Positions 44,615 to 55,644 of a stretch of DNA of 64,000 bases are shown here, piece by piece (the stretch's first letter is position 1; the number at the start of each line of letters is the position of its first letter). The stretch is from Wurfbainia villosa. Its lineage: Eukaryota; Streptophyta; Magnoliopsida; Zingiberales; Zingiberaceae. The DNA lies in contig CM046006.1 in NCBI GenBank assembly GCA_025175895.1, forward strand, positions 66,360,288 to 66,424,287, given 5' to 3'. The notes below the pieces were generated by a model, which was given only the letters and a program-made list of their open reading frames with translations, had not been told where the DNA came from and did not search any database. A program made the translations under genes and the position numbers.

Positions 44615-47600
44615 GATATCGACTGATGGACCTAGAAAGCACGGAACAATATGCTCCAAAGGCCTATGTTCTCTTCTAGCACTCAATAATACATTCGTGA
44701 CCTCAAAAATCATTGTGATACACCATGTCGAGAGCAACAATTTTTGCCACTCGTGCTCGACATGTGAAGTGTGCTCGAAAGAATATTTTGAATGCTACGA
44801 CGACAAAACCTGATGGACAAAGCCACCAATAAGTTCCTAGGACTCAATCACTCATTCCGATATAAAACTTCAAATTTTTTCAATTTAATAGGTCCATCAG
44901 TCGGTTTCGACAGAAACCGGGTGATGGACCTAGAAAGCACGAAACCATAAGCTCTAAAGACCTATGTGCTCCGCTAGCACTCAATAATACGTTCGTGACC
45001 TCAGAAAGTATTGCGATATAACATATCGGGAGCAGTGATTTTTGCCACTCGTGCCCGACATAGAAGTGTGCTCGAAAGAACATTTTGAATGCTATAACGA
45101 TGATACCCTCTAGACGAAGGCACCAATGAGTTCCTAGAACTCAATCACTCATTCGATATAAAACTTCGAATTTTTTCAATTTAATAGGTCCATCAGTCGA
45201 TTTCGGTCGAAACCAGCTGATGGATCTAGAAAGCACGGAACCACATGCTTCGAAGACCTATGTGCTCTGCTAGCACTCAATAATATGTTCATGATCTCGG
45301 AAATCATTGCGATATACCATGTTGGGAGCAGTGATTTTGGCCACTTGTGCCCGACATGTGAAGTGTGCTCAAAAAAATATTTTGAATGCTACGACAACGA
45401 TACCCATTGGACGAATCCACCAATGAGTTCATGGGACTCAATCACTCATTCCGATATAAAACTTTGAATTTTTTCAATTTAATAGGTCCATCAACTGGTT
45501 TCGATCGAAACCGACTGATGGACCTAGAAAGAACGAAACCACATGCTTCGAAGACCAATATGCTTGGCTAGCACTCAATAATACGTTCGTGACCTCGGAA
45601 ATCATTGAGATACACTGTGTCGGGAGTAGTGATTTTTTCCACTCGTGCTCGACCTGTGAAGTGTGCTTGAAAGAACATTTTGAATGATAAGATGATGATA
45701 CCCGCTGGACGAAGCCACTAATGAGTTCCTGGGACTCAATCACTCATTCCGATATAAAACTTTGAATTTTTTCAATTTAATAGGTCCATCAACCGATTTC
45801 GATCTAAACCAGCTGATGGACCTAGAAAGCATGGAACCACATGCTCCGAATACCTATGTACTCCGCTAGCACTCAATAATATGTTCATGACCTTGAAAAT
45901 CATTGTGATACACTGTGTCGGGAGTAGCAATTTTTGCCACTTGTGCCCGACATGTGAAGTGTGCTCGAAAGAACATTTTGAATGCTATGACGATGATGCC
46001 CGTTGGACGAAGGCACCAATGAGTTCCTAGGACTCAATCACTCATTCGATATAAAACTTTGATTTTTTTCAATTTAATAGGTCCATCAGCCGATTTCGAT
46101 CGAAACAGGCTGATGGACCTAGAAAGCACAAACCACATGCTTCGAAGACCTATGTGCTCCACTAGAACTCAATAATATGTTTGTGACCTTGGAAATCATT
46201 GCGATACACCATGTCAGGAGCAGTGATTTTTGCCACTCGTGCCCGATATGTGAAGTGTGCTCGAAAGAACATTTTGAATGCTACGATGATGATACCCACT
46301 GGACGAAGCCACTAATGAGTTCCTGGGACTCAATCACTTATTCAATACAAAACTTCAGATTATTTCAATTTAATAGGTCTATCAACCGATTTCGACCGAA
46401 ACCGATTGATGGACTTAGAAAGCATGCAACCACATGCTCCGAAGACCTATGTGCTCTGCCAGCACTCAATAATACACTTGTGACCTCGAAAATCATTGTG
46501 ATACACTGTGTCGGGTGCAAAGATTTTTTCCACTCGTGCCCGACATGTGAAGTGTGCTCGAAAAAACATTTTGAATGCTATGACGACAATACCCACTGGA
46601 CGAAGGCATCAATGAGTTCCTAGGACTCAATCACTCATTCGATATAGAACTTTGAATTTTTTCAATTTAATAGGTCCATTAGCCAGTTTCGATCGAAACC
46701 GACTGATGGACCTAGAAAGCATGGAACCACATGCTTCGAAGACCTATGTGCTCCGCTAGCACTCAATAATATGTTCGTGATCTCGAAAATCATTGCGATA
46801 CATCGTGTCAGGAGCAGTGATTTTTGCCACTCGTGCCCGACATGTGAAGTGTGCTCGAAAGAACATTTTGAATGCTACGACAGTGATACCCACTGGACGA
46901 AGCCACCAATGAGTTCCTGGGACTTAATCACTCATTCCGATATAAAACTTCGAGTTTTTTCAATTTAATAGGGCCATCAGTCAGTTTTGGCCGAAACCGA
47001 CTGATGGAGCTAAAAAGCACGTAACTACATGCTTTGAAGACCAATGTGCTCCGCAAGCACTCAATAATATGTTCGTGACTTCAGAAAGCATTGTGATACA
47101 CCGTGTCGCGAGCAACAATTTTTACCACTCGTGTCCAACCTATGAAGTGTGATCGAAAGAATATTTTGAATGTTATGATGATGATACCCGCTGGACGAAG
47201 CCACCAATGAGTTCCTGGGACTCAATCACTCATTCCGATATAAAACTTCAAATTTTTTCAATTTAATAGGTCCATCAGTCGATTTTGACCGAAACCAGCT
47301 GATGGGCTTAGAAATCACAGAACCACATGCTCCGAAGACCTATGTGCTCTGCTAGCAATCAATAATACGTTCATGACCTCAGAAATCATTACGATACACC
47401 GTGTCGGGAGCAGCAATTTTTGTCACTCGTGCCTGACATGTAAAGTGTGCTAGAAAGAACATTTTGAATGCTATGATGATGACACCCACTGGACAAAGGC
47501 ACCAATGAGTTCCTAGGACTCGATCACTCATTTGATATAAAACTTCGAATTTTTTCAATTTAATAGGTCCATCAATCAGTTTTGACCGAAACCGGCTAAT

Positions 47601-48520
47601 GGACCTAGAAAGCACAAACCACATGCTTTGAAGACCTATGTGATCTGCTAGCACTCAATAATATGTTCGTGACCTCGAAAATCATTGCGATACACCGTGT
47701 CAAGAGTAGCGATTTTTGTCACTCGTGTCTGACATGTGAAGTGTGCTCGAAAGAACATTTTGAATGCTACGATGATGATACCCACTGGACGAAGCCACCA
47801 ATGAGTTCCTGGGACTTAATCACTCATTCCGATATAAAACTTTGAATTTTTTCAATTTAATAGGTCCATCAGCCAGTTTTAGCTGAAACCGACTGATGAA
47901 CTTAGAAAACACGGAACCACATGCTCTGAAGACCTCTGTGCTCCGCTAGCACTCAATAATATGTTCATGACCTCGAAAATCATTGAGATACACCGTGTTG
48001 GGAGCAACGATTTTTGTCACTCATGCCCGACATGTGAAGTGTATTGGAAATAACATCTTAAATGCTATGACGACGATACCCACTGAACAAAGCCACTAAT
48101 AAGTTTCTGGGACTCAATCACTCATTCTAATATAAAACTTCAATTTTTTTCTCAATTTAATAGGTCCATTAGCTGATTTCGACTAAAACCAGCTGATGGA
48201 CCTAGAAAGCATGGAACCACGTGCTTTGAAGACCTATGTGCTCCGCTAGCACTCAATAATATGTTCGTGACCTCGAAAATCATTGCGATACACTGTGTCG
48301 GGAGCAACAATTTTTGCCACTCATGCCAAACATGTGAAGCATGCTCGAAAGAACATTTTGAATGCTACGACGACGATACTCACTGGATGAAGGCACCAAT
48401 GAGTTCCTGAGACTCAATCACTCATTTAATATAAAACTTCAAATTTTTTCAATTTAATAGATCCATCATCCAATTTCGGCCAAAACCGGCTGATGGACCT
48501 AGAAAGCACGGAACCACATG
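44615..48520. repeat. Satellite of about 297 bp, 13 copies, higher-order A-A-B pattern
   Basis: Monomers can be counted at the CTGATGGA...AGAAAGCA landmark: about 44621, 44922, 45220, 45517, 45814, 46110, 46408, 46703, 47000, 47300, 47598, 47893, 48193, then a partial copy at 48490. The mean spacing is close to 297. Each unit has an inverted repeat of arms CATCAGTCGGTTTCG and CGAAACCGACTGATG at its boundary. Two monomer types differ at linked sites: GAAGCC, CCTGGG and ATTCCG (A) against GAAGGC, CCTAGG and ATTCG (B). The order is A B A A B A B A A B A A B. I do not recognise the family. Confidence 0.93.
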
Positions 48521-48640
48521 CTCGGGAAAAAGAAGGGTGCTTGAGAAAAAGAAGGGTGCTTAGGAAAAAGAAGGTTGCTCGGGAAAAAGAAGGGTGCTTA
48601 GGAAAAAGAAGGTTGCTCGGGAAAAAGAAGGGTGCTCGAC
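48521..48640. repeat. 20-bp minisatellite
   Basis: About six units of GGGAAAAAGAAGGGTGCTCG with small variants, directly joined to the last satellite unit. Its frame gives only a Lys/Arg-rich low-complexity peptide. Two CAGTCGACTG palindromes follow at 48671-48700. Confidence 0.9.
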
Positions 48641-48711
48641 ACCGAGTGGGAAACAGTTTTGTGACCTCCCAGTCGACTGATGTACTATATCAGTCGACTG
48701 GTGTTACTTGA

Positions 48712-50582
48712 TGAACAAGTATTTATCGTGGTACCATTTCAAATTAATTACCGAACCCCCTAACTACACTAATATAGCATAGTGGATGGCCCAGATCATT
48801 TCTCAATAAGTGTAATCGACAAAATAGTAAACTTAGGATTTCTAATTATTGCTTTTGGGTTTTCTATTGAAGATTGAGGGTTTGGAATTTGAGATCTAAC
48901 CTACAATTGCAAGGTAATTAGAACTCTAAACTAACATGCAACAACTAAATCAAACAATGCAAGAAGTAAAGCAATAAAAACTGGAAGAGAAAATAATCTA
49001 ATCAATCCAAGATAAACCCAGTGAATGAACAAGTTCCTCAGGCTAAGTCCAACGAAGCTCGATCGAGACTCCACAAACGGCAGTGGATGTGGGATGATAC
49101 AAACTCCTGAATCCAGTAGTTTGATGGTTACTCAGAACTCTTGTGGCGATTGAGCTCGAAGAAGTGTCGTCGGGGCGGAACTCCTCCTCGAATCCGAAGA
49201 AGGTGGATGAGCTGTGGAGATGGAGGACGTCGCTAAAATCTCTCGATGAAGTGGTTCCTCCTCGAATCCGTAGAGGACAATGGATGGAAGGAAGGTGGAG
49301 GCGGCTGCTAGGGCTCAAGGGAAGAAAAGATTTAACTAACAACCTAATGAAATAAGCTATGCATCAACGAAATATACTATATGAACATGATTAAAAGAGA
49401 ACAATTAAAGTAAAACATGAAACTAAATCTAACCTGACTAACTACGACCTAATTACCCAAAGAGACATTTCATCAAACATCATGTAAGCAATAAACAAAT
49501 TCAACCAAGCGTATGCCATTCTAAGTGTGGAAAATCGAATCTAATACAAACATTCAACAAACAAAAGTAAAGATACAATTAAAACAAATAATGAAGCTTG
49601 CATAGGATGCTAGAATTGCCGTCGGAAGCTGGAAAATGAACTACTGGACGAAATGAAAGAGTTGCAGAAGGCTATGATGGGTGGCTGCCGGAGCTGTGAA
49701 GGTCGTTGGCCGGAGCTGTGATGAAGTGGTGGTGGCTTCGGCGGAGAAGAAGCTGCGGTGGAGCGTTGCGTGGAGAAGATGAAGCGAAATCGACTGTGGC
49801 TGCCGGCGGTAGAGGAGGCGATGGAGGAGACCACCGGTCACCGGAGAAGGAGGAAATCCCCTTTCCTCTCTGGCCACCGGCGAGGAAGGTGGTGGTGAGC
49901 GCTGCGGTGGTGGCGTTGGGCGCGAGCGAGAAGAGGAAGTGAAGCCGGCTGATCTCGCGGGAAAGGGGAAAATGTTGATATATAAGCTTCATTTTCCATG
50001 GCCGTCCGATCTAAGCTGGATCAAATCTCAACCGTCCAACTGAAGCTAGGTTAATTGCCTTGATTAATCAAATTAAGGGTTGTGCATCCAATGGCTGAGA
50101 ATTCTCAGACTTTGAATGGATTGATATGATCAATCTGAAAGGCCGATCGTGATCAACTTGATCTGGATGGAAGGTTGAGATGTGTGGATCTTTATGTATG
50201 AATCAGATCTCACCAGATTTAAATAGATGGCTCAGATCAATCAGATCTCATCGGACGGTCAAGATTAAACAAATCTAAGCCCTTTGATTACATTGCTTTT
50301 GATCTTGATGAAGGGCTCAGATTCCTCCAACTCAAAATATCCTTTATGCCCTTAGATGAAGCCATATTTGTTCCAATTTGAGTCTAGTCCAATGGCTCAT
50401 CTCAATCTCCTACCATTAAGATGTAAAATTTGCATATAAGTTCAAAATTAAGAAGAATTTACAATAAGGTCTAAAAATAAATCCAACTCATAAAACATGA
50501 TAATAATCAATAAATAATCACACGAGAGGATTAAAACAATGATATTAAGGACCAAAATAACACCACAGAATGGTAGTTATCA
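48712..50582 (-). repeat. 3' LTR of Athila-like element E (reverse)
   Basis: On the minus strand the LTR starts TGATAACTACC at 50582 and ends ...CTTGTTCA at 48712. It matches fragments (a) to (c) reversed, with the TTACCGAACCCCCTAACTACAC block at 48750-48771. It is 1871 bp and the best complete copy of this LTR family in the window. Confidence 0.85.
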
Positions 50583-50597
50583 ATTCCCCCACACTTA
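50583..50597 (-). other. Polypurine tract of E
   Basis: The minus strand reads TAAGTGTGGGGGAAT immediately before the LTR start at 50582. Confidence 0.85.
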
Positions 50598-52109
50598 TTC
50601 TTGCACGACCCGAGTAAGTAAAGAAAACTAAAAGTGTATTTCCCAAGCATACATAGAAGATCGTGAAAGAAAGTTATCTAGGATTGTCAAATCTCAAAGA
50701 CTTAAGCAATTATGGATTCAAATCTTACATAGGTTAACAAACAAGGCAACTTCAATCTATCCTGAATAGACTAAGAATAATTAATCCTCACAAAGTAAGT
50801 GGTGGTTTCTCTTGCTCTCATATGCATGTAATAGTGGAGTTCACTAACAAGCTACTCATGGTTTATGAACTACCATATGATTGCTTTTCTTCTACCTTCA
50901 CCACTATATACACATAAGAATGCACAATCACTGAAGGCTTATTAAGAATGTAAGAGAAACATGAATGAAAGCAAATAATGGTATGTGTGAAAGGAAAGAA
51001 AGATACGAAATGAAATAGCTAAAGAAATGCAAGGAGATATGGAAATACTGGAATGCTACATAGATGAGTACAAAGAAAGTAATGCCCCGAAAGTTTTCAT
51101 CCCAATAAACATGTAAACATCCCTTATCATATTCTTCAATACAAATCCACTCGTGATATACAATAAATCTCTTAATGATTGCAACAAGGGATGTCGTTAA
51201 CAAAAATACTATCACATATAAATAAAAATGGCACAACATGTCAAAATTTTCACAATATTTTTTTTTCCATGGACACCCATTTTTTTTTTTCAGCTTTTTT
51301 TTGTCTTCTTTTTTTTTCGACATGTAGTGCACTTCCCTATGCTCCAACATCAAGCTCAGATAAAAGATAAAAAACATGGCTAGCTCATGGTGATCAAGCA
51401 CAACTTGCCTATGCTTACACTAAATTCTTCTGAGCTACTCTCTCCCCCATACTTCAACTTTTGTCCGTCCTGAGCAAAACACTCATCATGAATCATCCAA
51501 GTATTCCACATCCAGAAATAGAAATGGAGAAGAAAGTAATGGAAGGAAAGAAAAAATGTAAGGATGAATGAATAGAATGTTATTCAAATAAGCATGTGAT
51601 GATAAAAGAAGTGAAGGAAAACAAATGTAATTGCCTTCATAATAATCATGCAAACCTACTGTTGTGTGGTCTCGAAAGAATTAAAGCAAGTTCTAGAGTT
51701 ACAATAACCACAAGTGCACCACACACAAACAATAAAAATAGGCTCAATCCTCACTAGGTAAACAAAAATAATCAACTCAGTCTATCAACATAGAATCCAT
51801 CACCAAGTAGTAACCACATGCAATCAAATAATCCATTCATGACAATAAATCATCGAAACTCAACAATCAAATTTAACTAGCTTTCACAACTTCTAAGATG
51901 ATATAAAGGAATGCATAGGAAATTTATTTGAAAAATCCCAACAAAACAAAAACTCAACAAACAAAACATAACAACTAAAACAAAAATAAATGAAGTAAAA
52001 GAGACATATATACAAAGAAAAGAAAAGAGGTGAGATAGAGCAAACTCCCCTGAGGTCCCGGTGGTTGGAGGTGGTTCAAGAGTAGTAGCTAGGCTGGGAG
52101 TGGAGTGGA
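50598..52109 (-). other. Non-coding 3' interior of E
   Basis: 1.5 kb, AT-rich. No integrase, RT or RNase H motif was found on either strand. A hydrophobic minus-strand frame at 50928-51401 begins only with GTG and passes through homopolymer T runs, so I do not call it a gene. Confidence 0.6.
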
Positions 52110-52508
52110 TCAAGTGGAAGTGAGCGTCTTCTTCATGTGGTCTATGTCGTAAAGTCTAGCTCCCTCCATCATCATCTTCGTGAAGGTTCTTCTAAGTGGA
52201 TGAGAATAATTCCAGTGTAAAATCCAATCCAGAAGTAGAACAATAAGAGCTAAGATGAATTCCACTCCTTTCACTATCATCTTCTTAAAAGTTATCTCAG
52301 GCGGTCGGAGATGATTTATTTGGAGCAACCAGTCTGGAAGTTGGACTACTATATTTGGTGTTGGGGCCTTGTTAAGCAAAAATATGGAAGGCTTAGGCTG
52401 TAATAGGAGTGTCCAGTCTGGGGGTCTCCAGCTATCCATCACTCCTATAGAAATCATCTTGATATCTTCGGAGCAATTCTGGTCAGACTTATCAGGTAGT
52501 TGCACAGC
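52110..52508 (-). CDS. Unidentified frame in E with internal peptide repeats
   Basis: A 132-codon minus-strand frame just 3' of gag, open from a GTG (no ATG start), so it may be an internal piece of a longer frame cut by solo LTR I. It repeats a motif of about 38 residues: DWLLQINHLRPPEITFKKM and DWILHWNYSHPLRRTFTKMM are two clear copies and PPDWTLLLQ a partial third. A hydrophobic stretch (ILALIVLLL) lies between them. I recognise no family. It is not protease, RT or integrase. It could be a degenerate 3' ORF of this Gypsy family or chance openness of a tandem repeat. Confidence 0.35.
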   Translation of the reverse strand, partial: AVQLPDKSDQNCSEDIKMISIGVMDSWRPPDWTLLLQPKPSIFLLNKAPTPNIVVQLPDWLLQINHLRPPEITFKKMIVKGVEFILALIVLLLDWILHWNYSHPLRRTFTKMMMEGARLYDIDHMKKTLTST

Positions 52509-52520
52509 TGAACATAATAA

Positions 52521-53601
52521 TGTTGGTGCAAGGGCACTAGATAATTGAACCTGTGTTTTGATTATGGCAAAGACACAAAGTTAAGTTTACATCGTTATCT
52601 CACGAGCTAAATCGAGTGTGCAGAAAAGTACTAAAGCTGGAGCTGAAGGCTAGCGACACCCGGAGGAAGTCGCGATGGTCGGGCGACACTCGAGTGACTT
52701 TGGAGGGAGCCGAAGGAATTGAGTGGAAGGCCGGAAGCGAGAGCTACAAGGTAAGTATCGAGGAAAGCTCGTGTGAGTGAGAGATTGTAAGGTCGTGTCC
52801 TCTTTACGGGGATGACTGTAGGTGGCGATCCGACTAAGACTTCCCGTGGAAGGTCTAGGTCGAGATCGGACGGTTAGAAACCGTCGAATTTATCATTTTT
52901 CGAGATAACCTCTTACTGTAGGGAAGTGGCCAGGCTGGCAGTCGACTGCTGGACATTGGGCAGTCGATTGATGCTCATCAGTCGACTGATGGGAGTCATC
53001 AGTCGACTGATGGAGACGAATCAGCCTTTGCGCTAGGTCAAAATGGATAAGGTTTGACGTAACCACTTCGCGATAAAATTTATTACAACTTCGTGATCTG
53101 TTCTGAAAAAAGAGGAGACATATTCAGAGGGCAAAATCTATAAAAGGAGGGGTGGATTCCAACTCCAAACATCATCAAGTTTATTCATCAAGTGCTCCTA
53201 CAACGCCAATGCTCCAACACCGTCATAACGCCGATGCGACAACAAGATAAGATCTTCTTCGTCGGCAGCAGCATCTAGTAATATATTTTGATATTGTATT
53301 CGTTGTTTTTATTCGTAACGAGGTGAGGTAGGCTTGTTGCCTCATCCTCGTACATTCGGTTTTGTGATCGTTGTCTCCTACCTCCAACGAGAAGGAGACG
53401 TTATAGTGCTTTGCCCTCCGTAGGCGGTCTAGGACCGATAGGGCCTTGGAGTAGCAACCGCTGGGTTGTGAACCAAGTAAAAATAAATGTGTCTCTTTAT
53501 TTTCCGCTGCTCTTACTCATTTAATTATCTACTCGAACGAAACGTCGAAAAGATTTATGATTGCTATTCACCCCGCTCTAGCGACGCTTCTCGATCCAAC
53601 A
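52521..53601 (+). mobile_element. Solo LTR I (Sirevirus-like) inside E
   Basis: 1081 bp from TGTTGGTGC to GATCCAACA, flanked by a perfect AATAA duplication (52516-52520 and 53602-53606). It has CAGTCGACTG palindromes at 52939-53015 upstream of TATAAAAGG (53139-53147), and ends with GCTATTCACCCCGCTCTAGC like the other Copia LTRs here. No interior remains. It cuts the 3' end of the E gag. Confidence 0.93.
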
Positions 53602-54668
53602 AATAATTCTATAGACTGCCTCATTTACAACATCATCAACCTCAATATAAGTAACAGTATCTGCTACATCTGAAATATCATGTACAACATCAATAATACC
53701 ACAAGCAGGAGGAACAATATCATCTACAATAATATCTGCACTCTTATCAACAATAACATCTACATCATCCACAACTTCATTATCATAGCACATAGAAATA
53801 TCAGAGTCCTGTAGAGTAGTAGAATCATAAACTTTGCTATCACGTACTCCATAATCCATCTCCTCTAGCGAATCGATATCCAGAGAATTGGTCTCTAACG
53901 AAGGTTGAATGAATCCTTGTGCTTGCATTTGCTGGGACTGTTGTGGGCTATTAAACATTGAATTAATTTGGAACTCAGGAGTCAACCTCTGAAATGTTGG
54001 TGGAGACTGATAAGAATGTTGTGAATTGGCAGCCATGACCTCAATAAGTTCTCTAGCCTGAGCAAGAGTCTTTTTGACTAGGGCCCCTCCACTAGCTACA
54101 TCAAGCATACACCTATCCATAGGAAATAATCCATCATAGAAGTGCAGGATGAGTAGGTGATCACTAATTTGGTGATGGGGGCAACTAGCACACAATCTTT
54201 TGAATCTCTCCCAATACTCATATAGAGTCTCTCCTATCATTTGCTGAATACCATAAATGCTCTTCTGAATTTCTTTAGTCTTGGATGCAGGGAAAAACTT
54301 TTCCAAAAAGGCTTTCTTCATTTCACTCCAACATATAATAGAGCCAGAAGGAAGATTATAGATCCAATCCTTTGCCTTGTCTGATAAAGAGAATAGAAAT
54401 ACTCTGAGCATAATGTCCTCCTGTGATATACCTTGTGGCTTCATTGCTGAGCATACCATATAAAATTCTTGGAAGTGCCTAATTGGATCTTCGCTAGCAT
54501 AACCATGGAATTTCGGAAGCAAATGTACAATTTCAAAGAGTTCAACATCAACATTTAATTCAAGAAACTGAATGCAAAAAAATTGACAAGCAACATCTGG
54601 TGTGGTGAGTTCCCTGACAGTTCTGCTAATCCCTGAATTATAAGCCTGATGAAAGCCTCCTAATATCT
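53602..54668 (-). pseudogene. gag: gag of Athila/TAT-like element E, truncated
   Basis: The longest frame from a start-like codon runs 54522 to 53578, but the last 24 bases belong to solo LTR I. Upstream the frame stays open to about 54668 without an ATG (RTVRELTTPDVACQ, then ELFEIVHLLPKFHG), and a TAG closes it, so the N-terminus is damaged. Landmarks of the Retrotrans_gag domain include KFHGYASEDPIRHFQEF, FSLSDKAKDWIYNLPSGSI, EMKKAFLEKFFPASK, ETLYEYWERFKRLCASCPHH and MDRCMLDVASGGALV. No zinc knuckle is seen in the part kept. This Gag packages element RNA. Together with the PBS it places E in the Athila/TAT branch of Gypsy. Confidence 0.85.
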
Positions 54669-54878
54669 AATAATAGGAATCCATGATCAAAGAAATTTCC
54701 TATATTTATCCTGAAACACTGGCAAACAAAATCAAAAGATACAGGAAGTAAACAAAATATAACACATGGATATACAAGACATAAACGAATTAAGCCCTCA
54801 ACAAAAGTTTTGAATTTTGATTTTTTTTTAGAAAGATGGAAAAACAATCCTAAGTCTACCAAGTTTTATTACACTCTC

Positions 54879-54892
54879 CGGCAACGATGCCA
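54879..54892 (-). other. PBS of E (Athila/TAT type, minus strand)
   Basis: The minus strand reads TGGCATCGTTGCCGG, one base off the usual TGGCGCCGTTGCCGG, eight bases inside the LTR boundary at 54901. Confidence 0.8.
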
Positions 54893-54900
54893 AAATTTGA

Positions 54901-55023
54901 TGAGTAGGTATTTGTCGTGGTACCATTTCAAATTAATTACCGAACCCCCTAACTACACTAATATAACATAGTGGATGGCCCGGATTGTTTCCCAATGAGT
55001 GTAATCGACAGAATAGTAAACTT
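54901..55023 (-). repeat. 5' LTR of E, first 123 bases before insertion of G
   Basis: It matches the corresponding part of 48712-50582. It stops at AACTT where Sirevirus G begins. The rest should lie beyond the right edge of the window. Confidence 0.85.
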
Positions 55024-55644
55024 TGTTAGGGCAATCAACCCGTGATATGGTTTTGATGTGTGTGGAAAAGGGTTTAAGTTAGGATGTTTGGATTTGATAT
55101 ATGCGTTGGAGTCTTGCAGGACTTAGTAATTTGCACATGGAGCATTGGCGAGTTTCACCTCTCATGACTCGGTCCTTGAGTCGGTGAAGGATGGCTTTGC
55201 GGAAGCCGTGTGCTTGGAGCATCTGAGGGACCGCCATACGAGGAGATTAGAGTGAAGTCGGAGGAAGTAGACTTCAGGGCGAGACGCGAAGGATGGCGCT
55301 GCAGAGCCGTGCGCTTGGCGCATTCGACGGATGTGGCCGGACGAAGACAACTTCAAAGGCGAGGGACTCCAAGGGATGAGAGTGAGCGAATGTAACCCGG
55401 GAAGGGGTAGTGCGCTTAGGTGGAACTTGGTAAATTGGCTAAGTGTCGGATGGGATTTCTCAATATCAGTCGACTGCCATATAATGGTAGTCGACTACTC
55501 TAAGTCGACTTTGACTCGACTAGTGTTCGAGTCCATTTCATGTGCCAACAGTTGACTGCCATGGATTGACAGTCGACTGCGAGTCCACCAGTCGACTGAT
55601 GAAGGCATCAGTCGACTGGTAGCAAGGGTTTCAGACACAGAATG

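Noticed and set aside
44615..48520. Regular repeats resembling a CRISPR array
   Set aside because: Units are about 297 bp with no unique spacers, in a plant genome; this is satellite DNA.
50928..51401. 157-codon hydrophobic minus-strand frame
   Set aside because: It starts only at GTG, runs through poly-T/poly-A tracts, and shows no recognisable motif; it is probably chance in AT-rich sequence.
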